DNA of 36,782 nucleotides from a virus, in the IMG/VR virus record IMGVR_UViG_3300021061_000099, positions 1 through 36,782 of that record, one strand, 5' to 3'. Each line of letters opens with the position of its first letter. The first letter of the stretch is position 1. The position numbers and the translations under genes were made by a program. The notes beneath the pieces were generated by a model. The model was not told the origin of the DNA, made no database searches, and saw only the letters and a program-made list of their open reading frames with translations. This document shows, piece by piece, positions 5,723 to 11,949 of the stretch.

Positions 5723-6499
5723 ATGCAAGGCGCATGGAATCTGCCAGAGCACAAGATGATGGCGACGGAGGAACGTCGAGCCATTATCGAGGTCGCAAAG
5801 ACGCGGGACCCGTTTCTTTACCCCCTGCTGGTGACAGGGGCTAACACGGGCCTGCGCTGCTGCGAGCTCATCCACATCCGCTGCGAAGATGTGCTTGGGA
5901 AGGGCAAGCTGCGGGTGACGCGGCGCAAGAAGAAGGTCTTGCAGCCGGAAGTCATGGGCATCCTGCCGGACCTGGAAAAGATCCTGATGGGGATCAAGGA
6001 ACAGCGGCCGAATGGATGGCTGTTCCCTGGGGGCGCCGGGGCCTGCGTGCTGGAGCGCCGGCCGCAGTTCAAGAAGCTGGTCTGCCCTGACTGCAACAAG
6101 CAGATAGCGGACCCGTCGCTCTACAAGAAGTCAGCCGACCTTAAGCGCCTCTTCTTCGCTCACCTCACCCAGGAACACAGACGAGACGCTATGGACGTCT
6201 CCATGTGGATGGAGTTTGAGAGCGAATCGACGAAGGAGACGCTTTGCGGCGGCGGCCACATCAGCAAGCGGGACGTGCAGTACCGATGGACGCTGATTCT
6301 CGCTGAGGCAAAGCTGCGGATGCCTGGAAGGGGCATCCACAGCCTGCGGCACGGGTTCGCCATCGACTTCTACAACAAGACGAAGGATCTGCGAGCCACG
6401 CAGATGGCACTCGGCCACTCATCGCCCGTCGTCACGCAGAAGTATGCCAACGTGCTCGACATGGACGAGAAGCTTAGAAAGATGGAGCCGCTGATCTAA
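5723..6499 (+). CDS. Second tyrosine recombinase, catalytic domain only, with inserted C2H2 zinc finger
   Basis: A 258-residue protein that begins almost directly at the catalytic domain of tyrosine recombinases. Conserved residues are Arg45 in NTGLR, His206-x-x-Arg209-His210 in HSLRHG, His232 in LGHSS and the nucleophile Tyr241. Between the first Arg and the HxxRH block lies an insertion of about 60 residues with Cys121-x2-Cys124 and His147-x4-His152, a C2H2-like zinc finger. The N-terminal core-binding domain of ordinary integrases is missing, and no open frame upstream supplies it. Possible roles are inversion, resolution or DNA-end processing. The start (TGATG context) follows GAGGAG. Confidence 0.8.
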   Translation: MQGAWNLPEHKMMATEERRAIIEVAKTRDPFLYPLLVTGANTGLRCCELIHIRCEDVLGKGKLRVTRRKKKVLQPEVMGILPDLEKILMGIKEQRPNGWLFPGGAGACVLERRPQFKKLVCPDCNKQIADPSLYKKSADLKRLFFAHLTQEHRRDAMDVSMWMEFESESTKETLCGGGHISKRDVQYRWTLILAEAKLRMPGRGIHSLRHGFAIDFYNKTKDLRATQMALGHSSPVVTQKYANVLDMDEKLRKMEPLI

Positions 6500-6660
6500 T
6501 GCTTCGCCTTGCTCTGAGCCTTGCGCTGGTAGTAGGCCCGGTGGCGGGCCGCGTCCCCGCACGCCTTGGAGCAGTACTTGCGCCACGGTTTGAGGGGGGT
6601 GAACCGTTTCGGTTTGCCCCCCTCGCCGCCGGCGCAGCGTTCGTTCGCGCAGATGTTCAT
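6496..6660 (-). CDS. Small zinc-finger protein, divergent from the operator-bearing promoter
   Basis: A 54-residue basic protein (60 if GTG at 6678 is used). It has CANERC, then YCSKAC and a run of Arg/Tyr/Lys, resembling the C-terminal CGNR-type zinc-finger pattern of some bacterial regulators. It is the only minus-strand gene inside the early region and is transcribed away from the three operator-like repeats at 6690-6748. This makes it a candidate regulator of that promoter. Its 3' end overlaps the recombinase stop by four bases. Confidence 0.55.
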   Translation of the reverse strand: MNICANERCAGGEGGKPKRFTPLKPWRKYCSKACGDAARHRAYYQRKAQSKAKH

Positions 6661-6689
6661 CCGCCCGAAGTGTACCACGGATTATTTTC

Positions 6690-6748
6690 TCATGCCATGA
6701 TTTTTTCTGTTGACACTTCTCATGCCATGAGATATTCTCATGGCATGA
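6690..6748. promoter_or_regulatory. Three operator-like 11-bp sites TCATGSCATGA
   Basis: TCATGCCATGA occurs at 6690-6700 and 6720-6730, and its reverse complement TCATGGCATGA at 6738-6748. Each is a near-perfect dyad, so a dimeric regulator is likely. The second copy fills the spacer between -35 and -10 and the third covers the predicted transcription start. Binding there would block RNA polymerase. The local AT-rich composition contrasts with the flanks. Confidence 0.75.
6710..6738 (+). promoter_or_regulatory. Rightward sigma70-type promoter
   Basis: TTGACA at 6710-6715 is separated by exactly 17 bp from TATTCT at 6733-6738. It is the best consensus promoter in the window. The expected start is near 6745, inside the third operator copy. 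It would drive the run of small genes from 6793 to 13577. Confidence 0.8.
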
Positions 6749-6792
6749 CGATGACAAAGGCGCCGGCCAGTGTGGAGAAGGATGGACGCCTT

Positions 6793-6942
6793 ATGAAGAT
6801 CACGACGAAGCGTTGGAAGATCGAGTTTAAGCGCGGCTGGTACTACCTCGACATCCTGATCGGGGACAACTGGGTGTCCTACGGCCGGTACTTCGACCGC
6901 TGCAACGCGATGGAAACTGTCAAGCTGATGAGGGTGGGGTAG
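6793..6942 (+). CDS. Hypothetical small basic protein
   Basis: A 49-residue protein rich in Lys, Trp and Tyr, first in the small-gene operon. The start at 6793 is preceded by GGAGAAGG at 6774-6781. An in-frame ATG at 6745 coincides with the predicted transcription start and would give a 65-residue product from a leaderless message. Both are possible. No domain is recognised. Confidence 0.55.
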   Translation: MKITTKRWKIEFKRGWYYLDILIGDNWVSYGRYFDRCNAMETVKLMRVG

Positions 6943-6944
6943 TC

Positions 6945-7100
6945 ATGACCCACCCCAACTACCACCCGGACATGAAGTGCGGGGCCTGCGGAGGCCCCCT
7001 TGAGGATGACCGGACGGCGGTGTGCCATACCTGTACGCCGGAGTCGGTCTGGTTCGACATGGCCGCAGCGGCTCATGGTGGAAAAGAGAAGGGCGACTAG
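6945..7100 (+). CDS. Tiny zinc-ribbon protein
   Basis: A 51-residue protein with CGACGG and VCHTCT pairs, giving a compact four-Cys ribbon followed by a short charged tail. It starts two bases after the previous stop, with GAGGGTGGGG upstream. Function unknown. Confidence 0.6.
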   Translation: MTHPNYHPDMKCGACGGPLEDDRTAVCHTCTPESVWFDMAAAAHGGKEKGD

Positions 7101-7122
7101 TTCTACCGATTGGAGAAGGCAT

Positions 7123-7341
7123 ATGAACTTCGGACACCATCCTGACCCGGCCGTGGACTTCTGCGTCGAGGTGGACACGCTGGAGGGCCTCGTGGAGGAC
7201 GTGAGGGCTGGCCTGGAGAAGCGGAAGCCGGTCGAGGACCGCATCTTCCGGGCCACCATGTTTCGCGTCGGCGGGGACGAGCGGGCGGTCGAGGCCCGCA
7301 AGCGGCTGCTGGAAGCCGAGTCGAAGATCGGCACGCTCTAA
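7123..7341 (+). CDS. Hypothetical small protein
   Basis: A 72-residue acidic, helical protein without Cys clusters. The start at 7123 follows GGAGAAGG at 7112-7119. An earlier in-frame ATG at 7000 would overlap the preceding zinc-ribbon gene and has no ribosome site. Not recognised. Confidence 0.6.
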   Translation: MNFGHHPDPAVDFCVEVDTLEGLVEDVRAGLEKRKPVEDRIFRATMFRVGGDERAVEARKRLLEAESKIGTL

Positions 7342-7362
7342 CGGGTTGATTGGGGAGGACGG

Positions 7363-7611
7363 ATGAAAGGCAAGGAATGGCCGTGCTACAGGGGCAAAGA
7401 GGCTTGCCCGAAGTGCGGAAGCACGAACACCGGGACGGACGTGATAGCCACGTCTGGAACCCACATGACGTTCTGTTGCGCGGAGTGCCGGCACGAGTTC
7501 CGCGTGCCATCGGGCAAGCACTCGGCGCTGTCGAAGAGGTTGGCGGAGGAGTTGAAGATCCTCAAACCGGAACGGCCCAAGCTGAAGCGCAAGAAGAAGG
7601 ACGAGAGCTAA
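7363..7611 (+). CDS. Zinc-ribbon protein with basic tail
   Basis: An 82-residue protein. CPKCGS and CCAEC form a four-Cys ribbon in the first half, and the C-terminus is strongly Lys-rich. The pattern resembles TFIIS-like ribbons that bind nucleic acid. GGGGAGG precedes ATG 7363. Confidence 0.65.
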   Translation: MKGKEWPCYRGKEACPKCGSTNTGTDVIATSGTHMTFCCAECRHEFRVPSGKHSALSKRLAEELKILKPERPKLKRKKKDES

Positions 7612-7625
7612 CGCAGGAGTGAACG

Positions 7626-7739
7626 ATGGGACCGATATTCAACGACGGAGACGGCTGGCGACTCCTTGGCTGCGGCTGCTTTCTGCTGCTGGCCGCCGCC
7701 GCGATTGGCGGCCTTGTCGCGTACTTCTGGCTCCGTTGA
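7626..7739 (+). CDS. Single-pass membrane micropeptide
   Basis: A 37-residue protein. Residues 14-34 form a hydrophobic segment rich in Leu, Ala and Gly with two Cys at its start. AGGAG lies just upstream. It could act at the host membrane early in infection; there is no specific family evidence. Confidence 0.55.
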   Translation: MGPIFNDGDGWRLLGCGCFLLLAAAAIGGLVAYFWLR

Positions 7740-7750
7740 TGGAGTGAACC

Positions 7751-7876
7751 ATGGAACCTGAAGAGATCGAGTCGGAGGCCGAGGAGCAGCCGATGCCCGT
7801 CGCCAAGTGCCCACGCTGCGGGGCCGACTGGTACATCGTCGGCGTCGGCTTCTGCGGCGGGTGCGAGACGCGCTGA
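7751..7876 (+). CDS. Tiny zinc-ribbon protein with acidic N-terminus
   Basis: A 41-residue protein with an acidic lead (seven Glu in the first 13 residues) and then CPRCGA and CGGCE, a minimal zinc ribbon. GGAG precedes the start. Function unknown. Confidence 0.6.
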   Translation: MEPEEIESEAEEQPMPVAKCPRCGADWYIVGVGFCGGCETR

Positions 7877-7895
7877 AGGACTGAAGGGTGAGGCG

Positions 7896-8198
7896 ATGAG
7901 CGACGTACACGCGGAATGCCGTAGAGCCCTTGCTGTGAAGAACGCTGAGATTGGCGATTTGCAGCGTCAGGCGTTCCGGGAGGCTGTCAGAGCCCTTCCT
8001 GTCGATCCTGACGCGCCAGACGGCGCTGTAGCCATCGTGGCGTACGTCCACGCGGGCGAGGTCATCGTTCTTGAGCAGCCCGGCTTTGAGAAGTCGGACA
8101 CCGAGGACGAGAACAGCCCGCTCTATCACAACTGTGATGCGATGGGCTGCGGGACACTCAGTCACGTCGCGGCGCGGTTTAAGATCGGTGAACGCTAA
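7896..8198 (+). CDS. Hypothetical protein
   Basis: A 100-residue protein with a helical first half and a beta-like second half ending in a CDAMGCG segment. It follows the previous stop by 19 bases, in a GGGTGAGGCG context. It is not assigned to a family. Confidence 0.6.
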   Translation: MSDVHAECRRALAVKNAEIGDLQRQAFREAVRALPVDPDAPDGAVAIVAYVHAGEVIVLEQPGFEKSDTEDENSPLYHNCDAMGCGTLSHVAARFKIGER

Positions 8199-8219
8199 TC
8201 GACTCAAGAGGGAATGCAG

Positions 8220-8483
8220 ATGAAGCTGATCCGATGGGCGGTCCTTCTGGTGCTTGTGGTTCCCCTGCTGTCCTGCACGGACGCTGGCTGCGCCAAGAAC
8301 CTTAAGAGCTACGGCAACAAGAACCGCGTGCGCCTGTACAGCGGTGGCAAGGTCGCCGCCGAGTGGGAGTCCACAGGCCGCGTCGGGGACGACGAGAGCG
8401 GCGCTGGATTCTACTTCGTGGACAAGGCGACCGGCCGCATGGTGCGCGTCCAAGGCGACGTGTCCGTGGAAGAGATCGACTAA
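8220..8483 (+). CDS. Predicted small lipoprotein
   Basis: An 87-residue protein with a signal peptide (Lys2, Arg5, a hydrophobic stretch 6-17) and a lipobox LLSC ending at Cys19, so it is probably lipid-anchored after cleavage. The mature part looks beta-rich. The start at 8220 is preferred over the in-frame ATG at 8214 for spacing from AGAGGGA. An early-region lipoprotein in a phage is often a superinfection-exclusion factor; that role is inference. Confidence 0.65.
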   Translation: MKLIRWAVLLVLVVPLLSCTDAGCAKNLKSYGNKNRVRLYSGGKVAAEWESTGRVGDDESGAGFYFVDKATGRMVRVQGDVSVEEID

Positions 8484-8506
8484 GGCGAGGACTAACGACT
8501 CGATCT

Positions 8507-8647
8507 ATGGACGCTGAAGAACTGTACGTTTGGATCGACGCGCTGACGCTGGCGATGGATGGCTATTGGGACGACAGCGAGGCGCTCGACTTCTTCATGC
8601 TGTGGAGCTTGGACCTGGCGCAGGAGTACGAGAGGCTAACGGCGTGA
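8507..8647 (+). CDS. Small acidic protein
   Basis: A 46-residue, very acidic, Trp/Leu-rich protein (Asp and Glu about one quarter). It overlaps the next gene by four bases (GTGA). The ribosome site is weak. Small acidic early proteins can mimic DNA or inhibit host enzymes, but nothing specific is recognised. Confidence 0.5.
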   Translation: MDAEELYVWIDALTLAMDGYWDDSEALDFFMLWSLDLAQEYERLTA

Positions 8648-8832
8648 CCAAGCGCTTTGAGCGTATGGCGAAGATGCACGCGGACATGAGGTCCGGCGGG
8701 ATCATCGGCGGCGGATACCAAGGCACCGGAGACGATCCGTTTGTGTGTGCTGGCGCTGGGTGCGCTGGGTTGGCGCTGGGCTTGATAGGCGCTGTCTGCG
8801 TGCTGTGGCTGTGGGCCGCGCTGATTGGGTAG
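8644..8832 (+). CDS. Small membrane protein
   Basis: A 62-residue protein starting with GTG in a GTGA overlap. A basic N-terminal part is followed by a long hydrophobic segment (about residues 36-61) rich in Gly, Ala and Leu. One or two membrane passes are likely. No family assigned. Confidence 0.55.
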   Translation: MTKRFERMAKMHADMRSGGIIGGGYQGTGDDPFVCAGAGCAGLALGLIGAVCVLWLWAALIG

Positions 8833-8859
8833 CGCACTAGCAACGAAGGAGGCTGGCAA

Positions 8860-9066
8860 ATGAGACTACCGCATGTCGGAGAACGATGGATCGTGATGCC
8901 GTGCAAGGCGCACGTCAACAGCCCTGGGGCCTACGTGTGGCAGCCGCCGCCGATCTTCGACGGTTCCCTACAGCGGCAGACGGAGCGGATCAAGTGCGGC
9001 TGCTTCTTCCCGGAGGTCGAGTGCGGCGTGGAGGCTGAGAAGGTCTCTGAGGAAGCGCGAGTCTAG
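8860..9066 (+). CDS. Hypothetical small protein
   Basis: A 68-residue protein with a CGCFFPEVEC segment in the second half. AAGGAGG lies 8 bases before ATG 8860, a strong ribosome site. Not recognised. Confidence 0.6.
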   Translation: MRLPHVGERWIVMPCKAHVNSPGAYVWQPPPIFDGSLQRQTERIKCGCFFPEVECGVEAEKVSEEARV

Positions 9067-9088
9067 ATGCGAGGAACGAGGGGAGCTA

Positions 9089-9406
9089 ATGGATAACTGG
9101 GTTGTGTGCCGGGTGTGCGAGGCCGACTGCACGACGACCTACGCCCACATCTGCCCGCGATGCCTTGGGCTGGTGAACACCGTACAGGCCGCCGTCCAAG
9201 CGGAGCGGGATCGGATGTTCGCATACTGGCGCGAGGGCTTCGCGAAGCATGGCTTGACGCTGCACTACGGCCTTACGCCAGACCGCAACGCGGCCGAGAT
9301 CGTGGCCTTGCTGCGCGAGAAGTACGCCAAGATCGCGGAGAAGTACGCCTGCAACGTCGAGGGGTGCGATAGCACGATTCCCGAAAAGATCCGTGAAGGC
9401 GCTTGA
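9089..9406 (+). CDS. Zinc-ribbon plus helical protein
   Basis: A 105-residue protein. The N-terminal 30 residues carry CRVCEADC and CPRC, a zinc knuckle. The rest is helical, with a CNVEGC near the end. The arrangement suggests a nucleic-acid- or protein-binding adaptor. No enzyme motif. Confidence 0.6.
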   Translation: MDNWVVCRVCEADCTTTYAHICPRCLGLVNTVQAAVQAERDRMFAYWREGFAKHGLTLHYGLTPDRNAAEIVALLREKYAKIAEKYACNVEGCDSTIPEKIREGA

Positions 9407-9411
9407 TCGAT

Positions 9412-9552
9412 ATGGCGAGAAAGACACGCTGCGAGGTCTGTAGGCACACCGAGGCTGGGCATACCTACAGGCGCGGCAAGGGCGGCATATACGCGGCCTG
9501 CACCAGGCGCGGGTGTAGGTGCCGGGTGCTGGTGTTGCGCGAGATCAGATGA
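9412..9552 (+). CDS. Tiny basic Cys-rich protein
   Basis: A 46-residue protein with CEVC, CTRRGCRC and many Arg, probably a zinc-binding nucleic-acid protein. It follows the preceding stop by five bases and has a weak ribosome site, so it may rely on coupling. Confidence 0.5.
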   Translation: MARKTRCEVCRHTEAGHTYRRGKGGIYAACTRRGCRCRVLVLREIR

Positions 9553-9567
9553 AGGCAAGGAGGAGAC

Positions 9568-9675
9568 GTGAAGAAAACCTGTGAGCTATGCGGCAAGGAG
9601 GCGGAGGAACTGTTCTGGTGCTACATCGACAACCTGAACCTCTGCCGCCCGTGCTTTGACGACCGGGACGAATGA
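9568..9675 (+). CDS. Micro zinc-finger protein
   Basis: A 35-residue protein starting with GTG after AAGGAGGAG. It has CELCGK and CRPCF pairs spaced by about 18 residues, so nearly the whole protein is one four-Cys zinc module. Confidence 0.55.
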   Translation: MKKTCELCGKEAEELFWCYIDNLNLCRPCFDDRDE

Positions 9676-9681
9676 GTGGTT

Positions 9682-9777
9682 ATGCACCGGCACAAGTGGA
9701 CGCCATGGCTGAAGACGCTGATCCTGCGCTGGCGCGTGTGCGTCCGATGTGGGGCCAGCCAAGAGCGTGAGCGATAG
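9682..9777 (+). CDS. Possible basic micropeptide
   Basis: A 31-residue basic Trp/Arg-rich peptide with a single CVRC pair. GTG at 9676 is an alternative start. It is kept because it fills the space between two genes in the same operon; a chance frame cannot be excluded. Confidence 0.35.
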   Translation: MHRHKWTPWLKTLILRWRVCVRCGASQERER

Positions 9778-9784
9778 GGACCTT

Positions 9785-9961
9785 ATGGCTAAGCAAAAGA
9801 AATGGCAGTTCTGCCCGGTGTGCGGGAAGGGCTACACCGAACGCAGCAAGAACAGGTTTCGCCACTGGGAGAGCGGCAAGGTGACGTGGTGCAAGTGGCA
9901 CGAGAAGGCTTGCCCGGCGATCCAGGCGTGGGACGTGCCCCGCGCATGTACCTGCGCTTAA
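9785..9961 (+). CDS. Zinc-ribbon protein
   Basis: A 58-residue protein with CPVCGKGY, then CKWHEKAC and a terminal CTC. This is a likely Cys/His zinc site. The start at 9785 is chosen over 9749, which overlaps the preceding small gene. Function unknown. Confidence 0.55.
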   Translation: MAKQKKWQFCPVCGKGYTERSKNRFRHWESGKVTWCKWHEKACPAIQAWDVPRACTCA

Positions 9962-9968
9962 CAAACGA

Positions 9969-10496
9969 ATGAGCCGCACCCTTCTTGTCTTGGATCTGTT
10001 CTGCGGCCTGGGCGGCTTCTCGAAAGCCTTCCGGGAGCGTGGGCACCGTGTCATCGGGGTTGATATCGTTCCGCCCTGCGAGGTCCAAGCCGACGTGAAG
10101 CGGCTCCCTTTCCCCAAGAGCTTCCGGCCCGACGTGATCCTGGCATCCCCGCCCTGCACGGAGTACGCCCGCGAGTGGATGCCGTGGAGCCGCACCGGGA
10201 AGGAGCCGGATCACTCACTCATGCACGCGGCTTACAAGGCCGTGGCGACGTACAAGCCCCGCTGGTGGGTCATCGAGAACGTGCGCGGAGCGGTCCAGTA
10301 TTGGCCGCCGTACAGGCTTCGCATCGGCTCCAGGTTCCTGTGGGGGAAGTTCCCTATCCCGGCGCTGCTGCCGAACGAGGCCATCTGCCACGGCAAGGAG
10401 CGGCTTGGGCCTACGGTGAAGGATCGCGCCAGGGTGAGGGCCATCATCCCGTACCCGATCAGCTTGGCGCTGTGTCAGTCAATCGAGGCCGCATAG
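9969..10496 (+). CDS. Compact C5-cytosine-methyltransferase-like protein
   Basis: A 175-residue protein with class I methyltransferase features of the C5 family. Motif I is DLFCGLGG at 9-16 (S-adenosylmethionine binding), motif IV is SPPC at 60-63 with catalytic Cys63, and motif VI is ENV at 103-105. Full C5 enzymes exceed 300 residues and carry a target-recognition domain, which is not evident here. It could be a minimal orphan methylase protecting phage DNA, need a partner, or act on another target. No restriction nuclease lies beside it. Confidence 0.75.
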   Translation: MSRTLLVLDLFCGLGGFSKAFRERGHRVIGVDIVPPCEVQADVKRLPFPKSFRPDVILASPPCTEYAREWMPWSRTGKEPDHSLMHAAYKAVATYKPRWWVIENVRGAVQYWPPYRLRIGSRFLWGKFPIPALLPNEAICHGKERLGPTVKDRARVRAIIPYPISLALCQSIEAA

Positions 10497-10515
10497 ACTA
10501 TCGAAGGGTGAAGAG

Positions 10516-10740
10516 ATGCTGAAGACAACCCGGTACTGCTTCAAGTGGAAGCGCGTGTGGCGTGGCCCGGATAGTCGTCGCAAGCTGCGCGGCCCCGGGA
10601 TGCTTCTTCCGTGGCTTCAGGGTGACACCAAGGAGGAGGCGTGGAGGGCGGCCGAACGTGCCATCGGCCATGGCAAGGAGCGCCTGATCGCCTGTGAGGG
10701 CGACGTGGTCAAGGTTCGGATCAGCGAAGTCGGACCTTAG
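10516..10740 (+). CDS. Hypothetical basic protein
   Basis: A 74-residue protein with a basic N-terminal beta-like half and a helical middle. GAAGGGTGAAGAG precedes the start. It shares the short string HGKERL with the methylase-like neighbour, probably by chance. Not recognised. Confidence 0.6.
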   Translation: MLKTTRYCFKWKRVWRGPDSRRKLRGPGMLLPWLQGDTKEEAWRAAERAIGHGKERLIACEGDVVKVRISEVGP

Positions 10741-10876
10741 CTAAGGCGAGAAAAACTAATGGCCCCGTACTCGCAGGGAGATTAGGGCCGCCTATACGAA
10801 TGCAGCGGAGTGCGCTGGGGGAGCCTGCCCTCCCCCGGCCGTAAACACGGATGAGGGCAAAGGTGAGGAGGTAAGC
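10741..10876 (+). other. Gap with a GC hairpin
   Basis: No gene is seen. GGGGGAG (10817-10823) and CTCCCCC (10830-10836) form a 7-bp stem with a 6-base loop, without a following T run. It may slow transcription or stabilise RNA before the strong ribosome site (GAGGAGG) of the gene at 10877. Confidence 0.4.
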
Positions 10877-11092
10877 ATGGGACCCGGAGAGGAGTACGCG
10901 CAGAGCCTTCACGACGAGCGGATGAGAGAACACGAGGAAAAGGACGCGCTGAAGAGGGAGCGTGACGAGGCCATAGCGATTCTGAAGCGGGCGCTGAAGC
11001 AGGTCGCCTGCGACGGTGATCTCTGCGCCTATGCATGGCACGAGGACGCCAGGGCGCTCATCCGGCAGAGCGAGCCGGATTGGGTCATCTAA
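10877..11092 (+). CDS. Hypothetical coiled-coil protein
   Basis: A 71-residue protein, highly charged and helical over residues 5-45 (Glu/Lys/Arg-rich, probable coiled coil), ending with an acidic and hydrophobic tail. It has a strong GAGGAGG ribosome site. No family recognised. Confidence 0.6.
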   Translation: MGPGEEYAQSLHDERMREHEEKDALKRERDEAIAILKRALKQVACDGDLCAYAWHEDARALIRQSEPDWVI

Positions 11093-11112
11093 GAGCTATT
11101 GAGGAACCGCAG

Positions 11113-11415
11113 ATGAGCATTGCGAATCCGGAGAAGAAGACCCCTCGGGAGTGGTCGCGGGAGTGGCTCATCCGAGCCGACATGGCTGGCGCGGAAGCCT
11201 CCCCGTCCGAGGTCGTCGAGGTCATCGTGACCGAAGCCGTCGCCTACGAGCGGGAGCGGCTTGCGACCTGGGCTCGCGAGCAGGGCAGGAGCCACCACAT
11301 GCTGTCTGTGGAGGCCCACGACGCAAAGGACGAGGAGCGCGGAACCATGCACACCGCGCTGTCGAGCGCCTACTTCCGCCTCGCAGACGAGGTCCGGAAG
11401 GAGTCTCGCGCATGA
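11113..11415 (+). CDS. Hypothetical helical protein
   Basis: A 100-residue helical, charged protein without Cys or membrane segments. The start at 11113 is chosen because the longer frame from 11035 overlaps the previous gene. Its stop overlaps the next start (ATGA). Confidence 0.6.
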   Translation: MSIANPEKKTPREWSREWLIRADMAGAEASPSEVVEVIVTEAVAYERERLATWAREQGRSHHMLSVEAHDAKDEERGTMHTALSSAYFRLADEVRKESRA

Positions 11416-11555
11416 CGACAAGAGCGCAATGCCGGGAGTGCGGCTTGCGGCGTAGGGTCGGCACCTGCCGCGCGTCCAAGGCTCCACACTGCCGAGGGTG
11501 TTGCAAGAAGAATGGGGGCGGGCTACAGGACCGATGGAAGGTGGTGCGTCGATGA
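11412..11555 (+). CDS. Tiny basic zinc-ribbon protein
   Basis: A 47-residue protein with CRECGL and a later CRGCCKK, rich in Arg and Lys, a likely nucleic-acid-binding zinc knuckle. It is joined by ATGA overlaps to both neighbours. Confidence 0.6.
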   Translation: MTTRAQCRECGLRRRVGTCRASKAPHCRGCCKKNGGGLQDRWKVVRR

Positions 11556-11704
11556 CTGGAGCGTTTTGCGGGTGCTGCGATGCCCTGGACTGCTGGTCCT
11601 GCGACCCGGCCCGCTACTGCTTCGACTGCCAGAACTGCGCCTCGTGCTGTACGTGCGACATTGACGAGGACGAATCCAGCGGTTCGGACGGTCAAAAGAA
11701 ATGA
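11552..11704 (+). CDS. Extremely Cys-rich mini-protein
   Basis: A 50-residue protein with eleven Cys, at positions 6, 8, 9, 14, 17, 23, 26, 29, 32, 33 and 35, followed by an acidic tail of Asp, Glu and Ser. The density is metallothionein-like, or suggests two interleaved zinc clusters. There is no signal peptide, so a cytoplasmic metal-binding role is more likely than disulfides. It has ATGA overlaps on both sides. Confidence 0.55.
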   Translation: MTGAFCGCCDALDCWSCDPARYCFDCQNCASCCTCDIDEDESSGSDGQKK

Positions 11705-11707
11705 CGG

Positions 11708-11769
11708 CTGGCCAGGGGGCATCGAGGCTGGGGAAGCGTCCCTACCCCGAGGAGGATCCCCCTGGCCAG
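11708..11769 (+). repeat. 12-bp perfect inverted repeat before a ribosome site
   Basis: CTGGCCAGGGGG (11708-11719) and CCCCCTGGCCAG (11758-11769) are exact reverse complements around a 38-base loop that itself holds GGGG and CCCC tracts. The second arm ends about 20 bases before the GGAGGGG ribosome site of the gene at 11800. It may be an RNA control hairpin or the trace of an inserted element. Confidence 0.65.
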
Positions 11770-11799
11770 CACGGTCTAAGGATAGCCCGGAGGGGAGCG

Positions 11800-11949
11800 A
11801 TGTGGCCGTGGCCGTGTGCAGAATGTGGGCATGACGTCCTAGATCACCGTGACCTAGGGCCTAACGATGCCGAGGCCCCATGCGAGCGGGACGGGTGCCC
11901 GTGTAAGAACTGGCTGTACCAACCAGCCCAAGAAGGAGACCGGAAGTGA
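11800..11949 (+). CDS. Small zinc-binding protein
   Basis: A 49-residue protein with CAECGHD and CERDGCPCKNW, a likely zinc site. ATG at 11800 follows GGAGGGG closely. A longer reading from ATG 11701 (82 residues, ATGA overlap) would make the inverted repeat coding; both are possible. Its stop overlaps the next gene (GTGA). Confidence 0.55.
   Translation: MWPWPCAECGHDVLDHRDLGPNDAEAPCERDGCPCKNWLYQPAQEGDRK

Noticed and set aside
6681-6715. Divergent minus-strand promoter using the rightward -35 in reverse
   Set aside because: An AATAAT -10 candidate exists, but the spacing to the reversed hexamer is about 23 bp, too long to support the call.
10391-10690. Shared HGKERL string in two adjacent proteins as a duplication
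   Set aside because: Only six residues match and the flanks are unrelated; chance is sufficient.
10817-10836. GC hairpin as a terminator
   Set aside because: No T run on either side, and the operon continues with a strong ribosome site just downstream.
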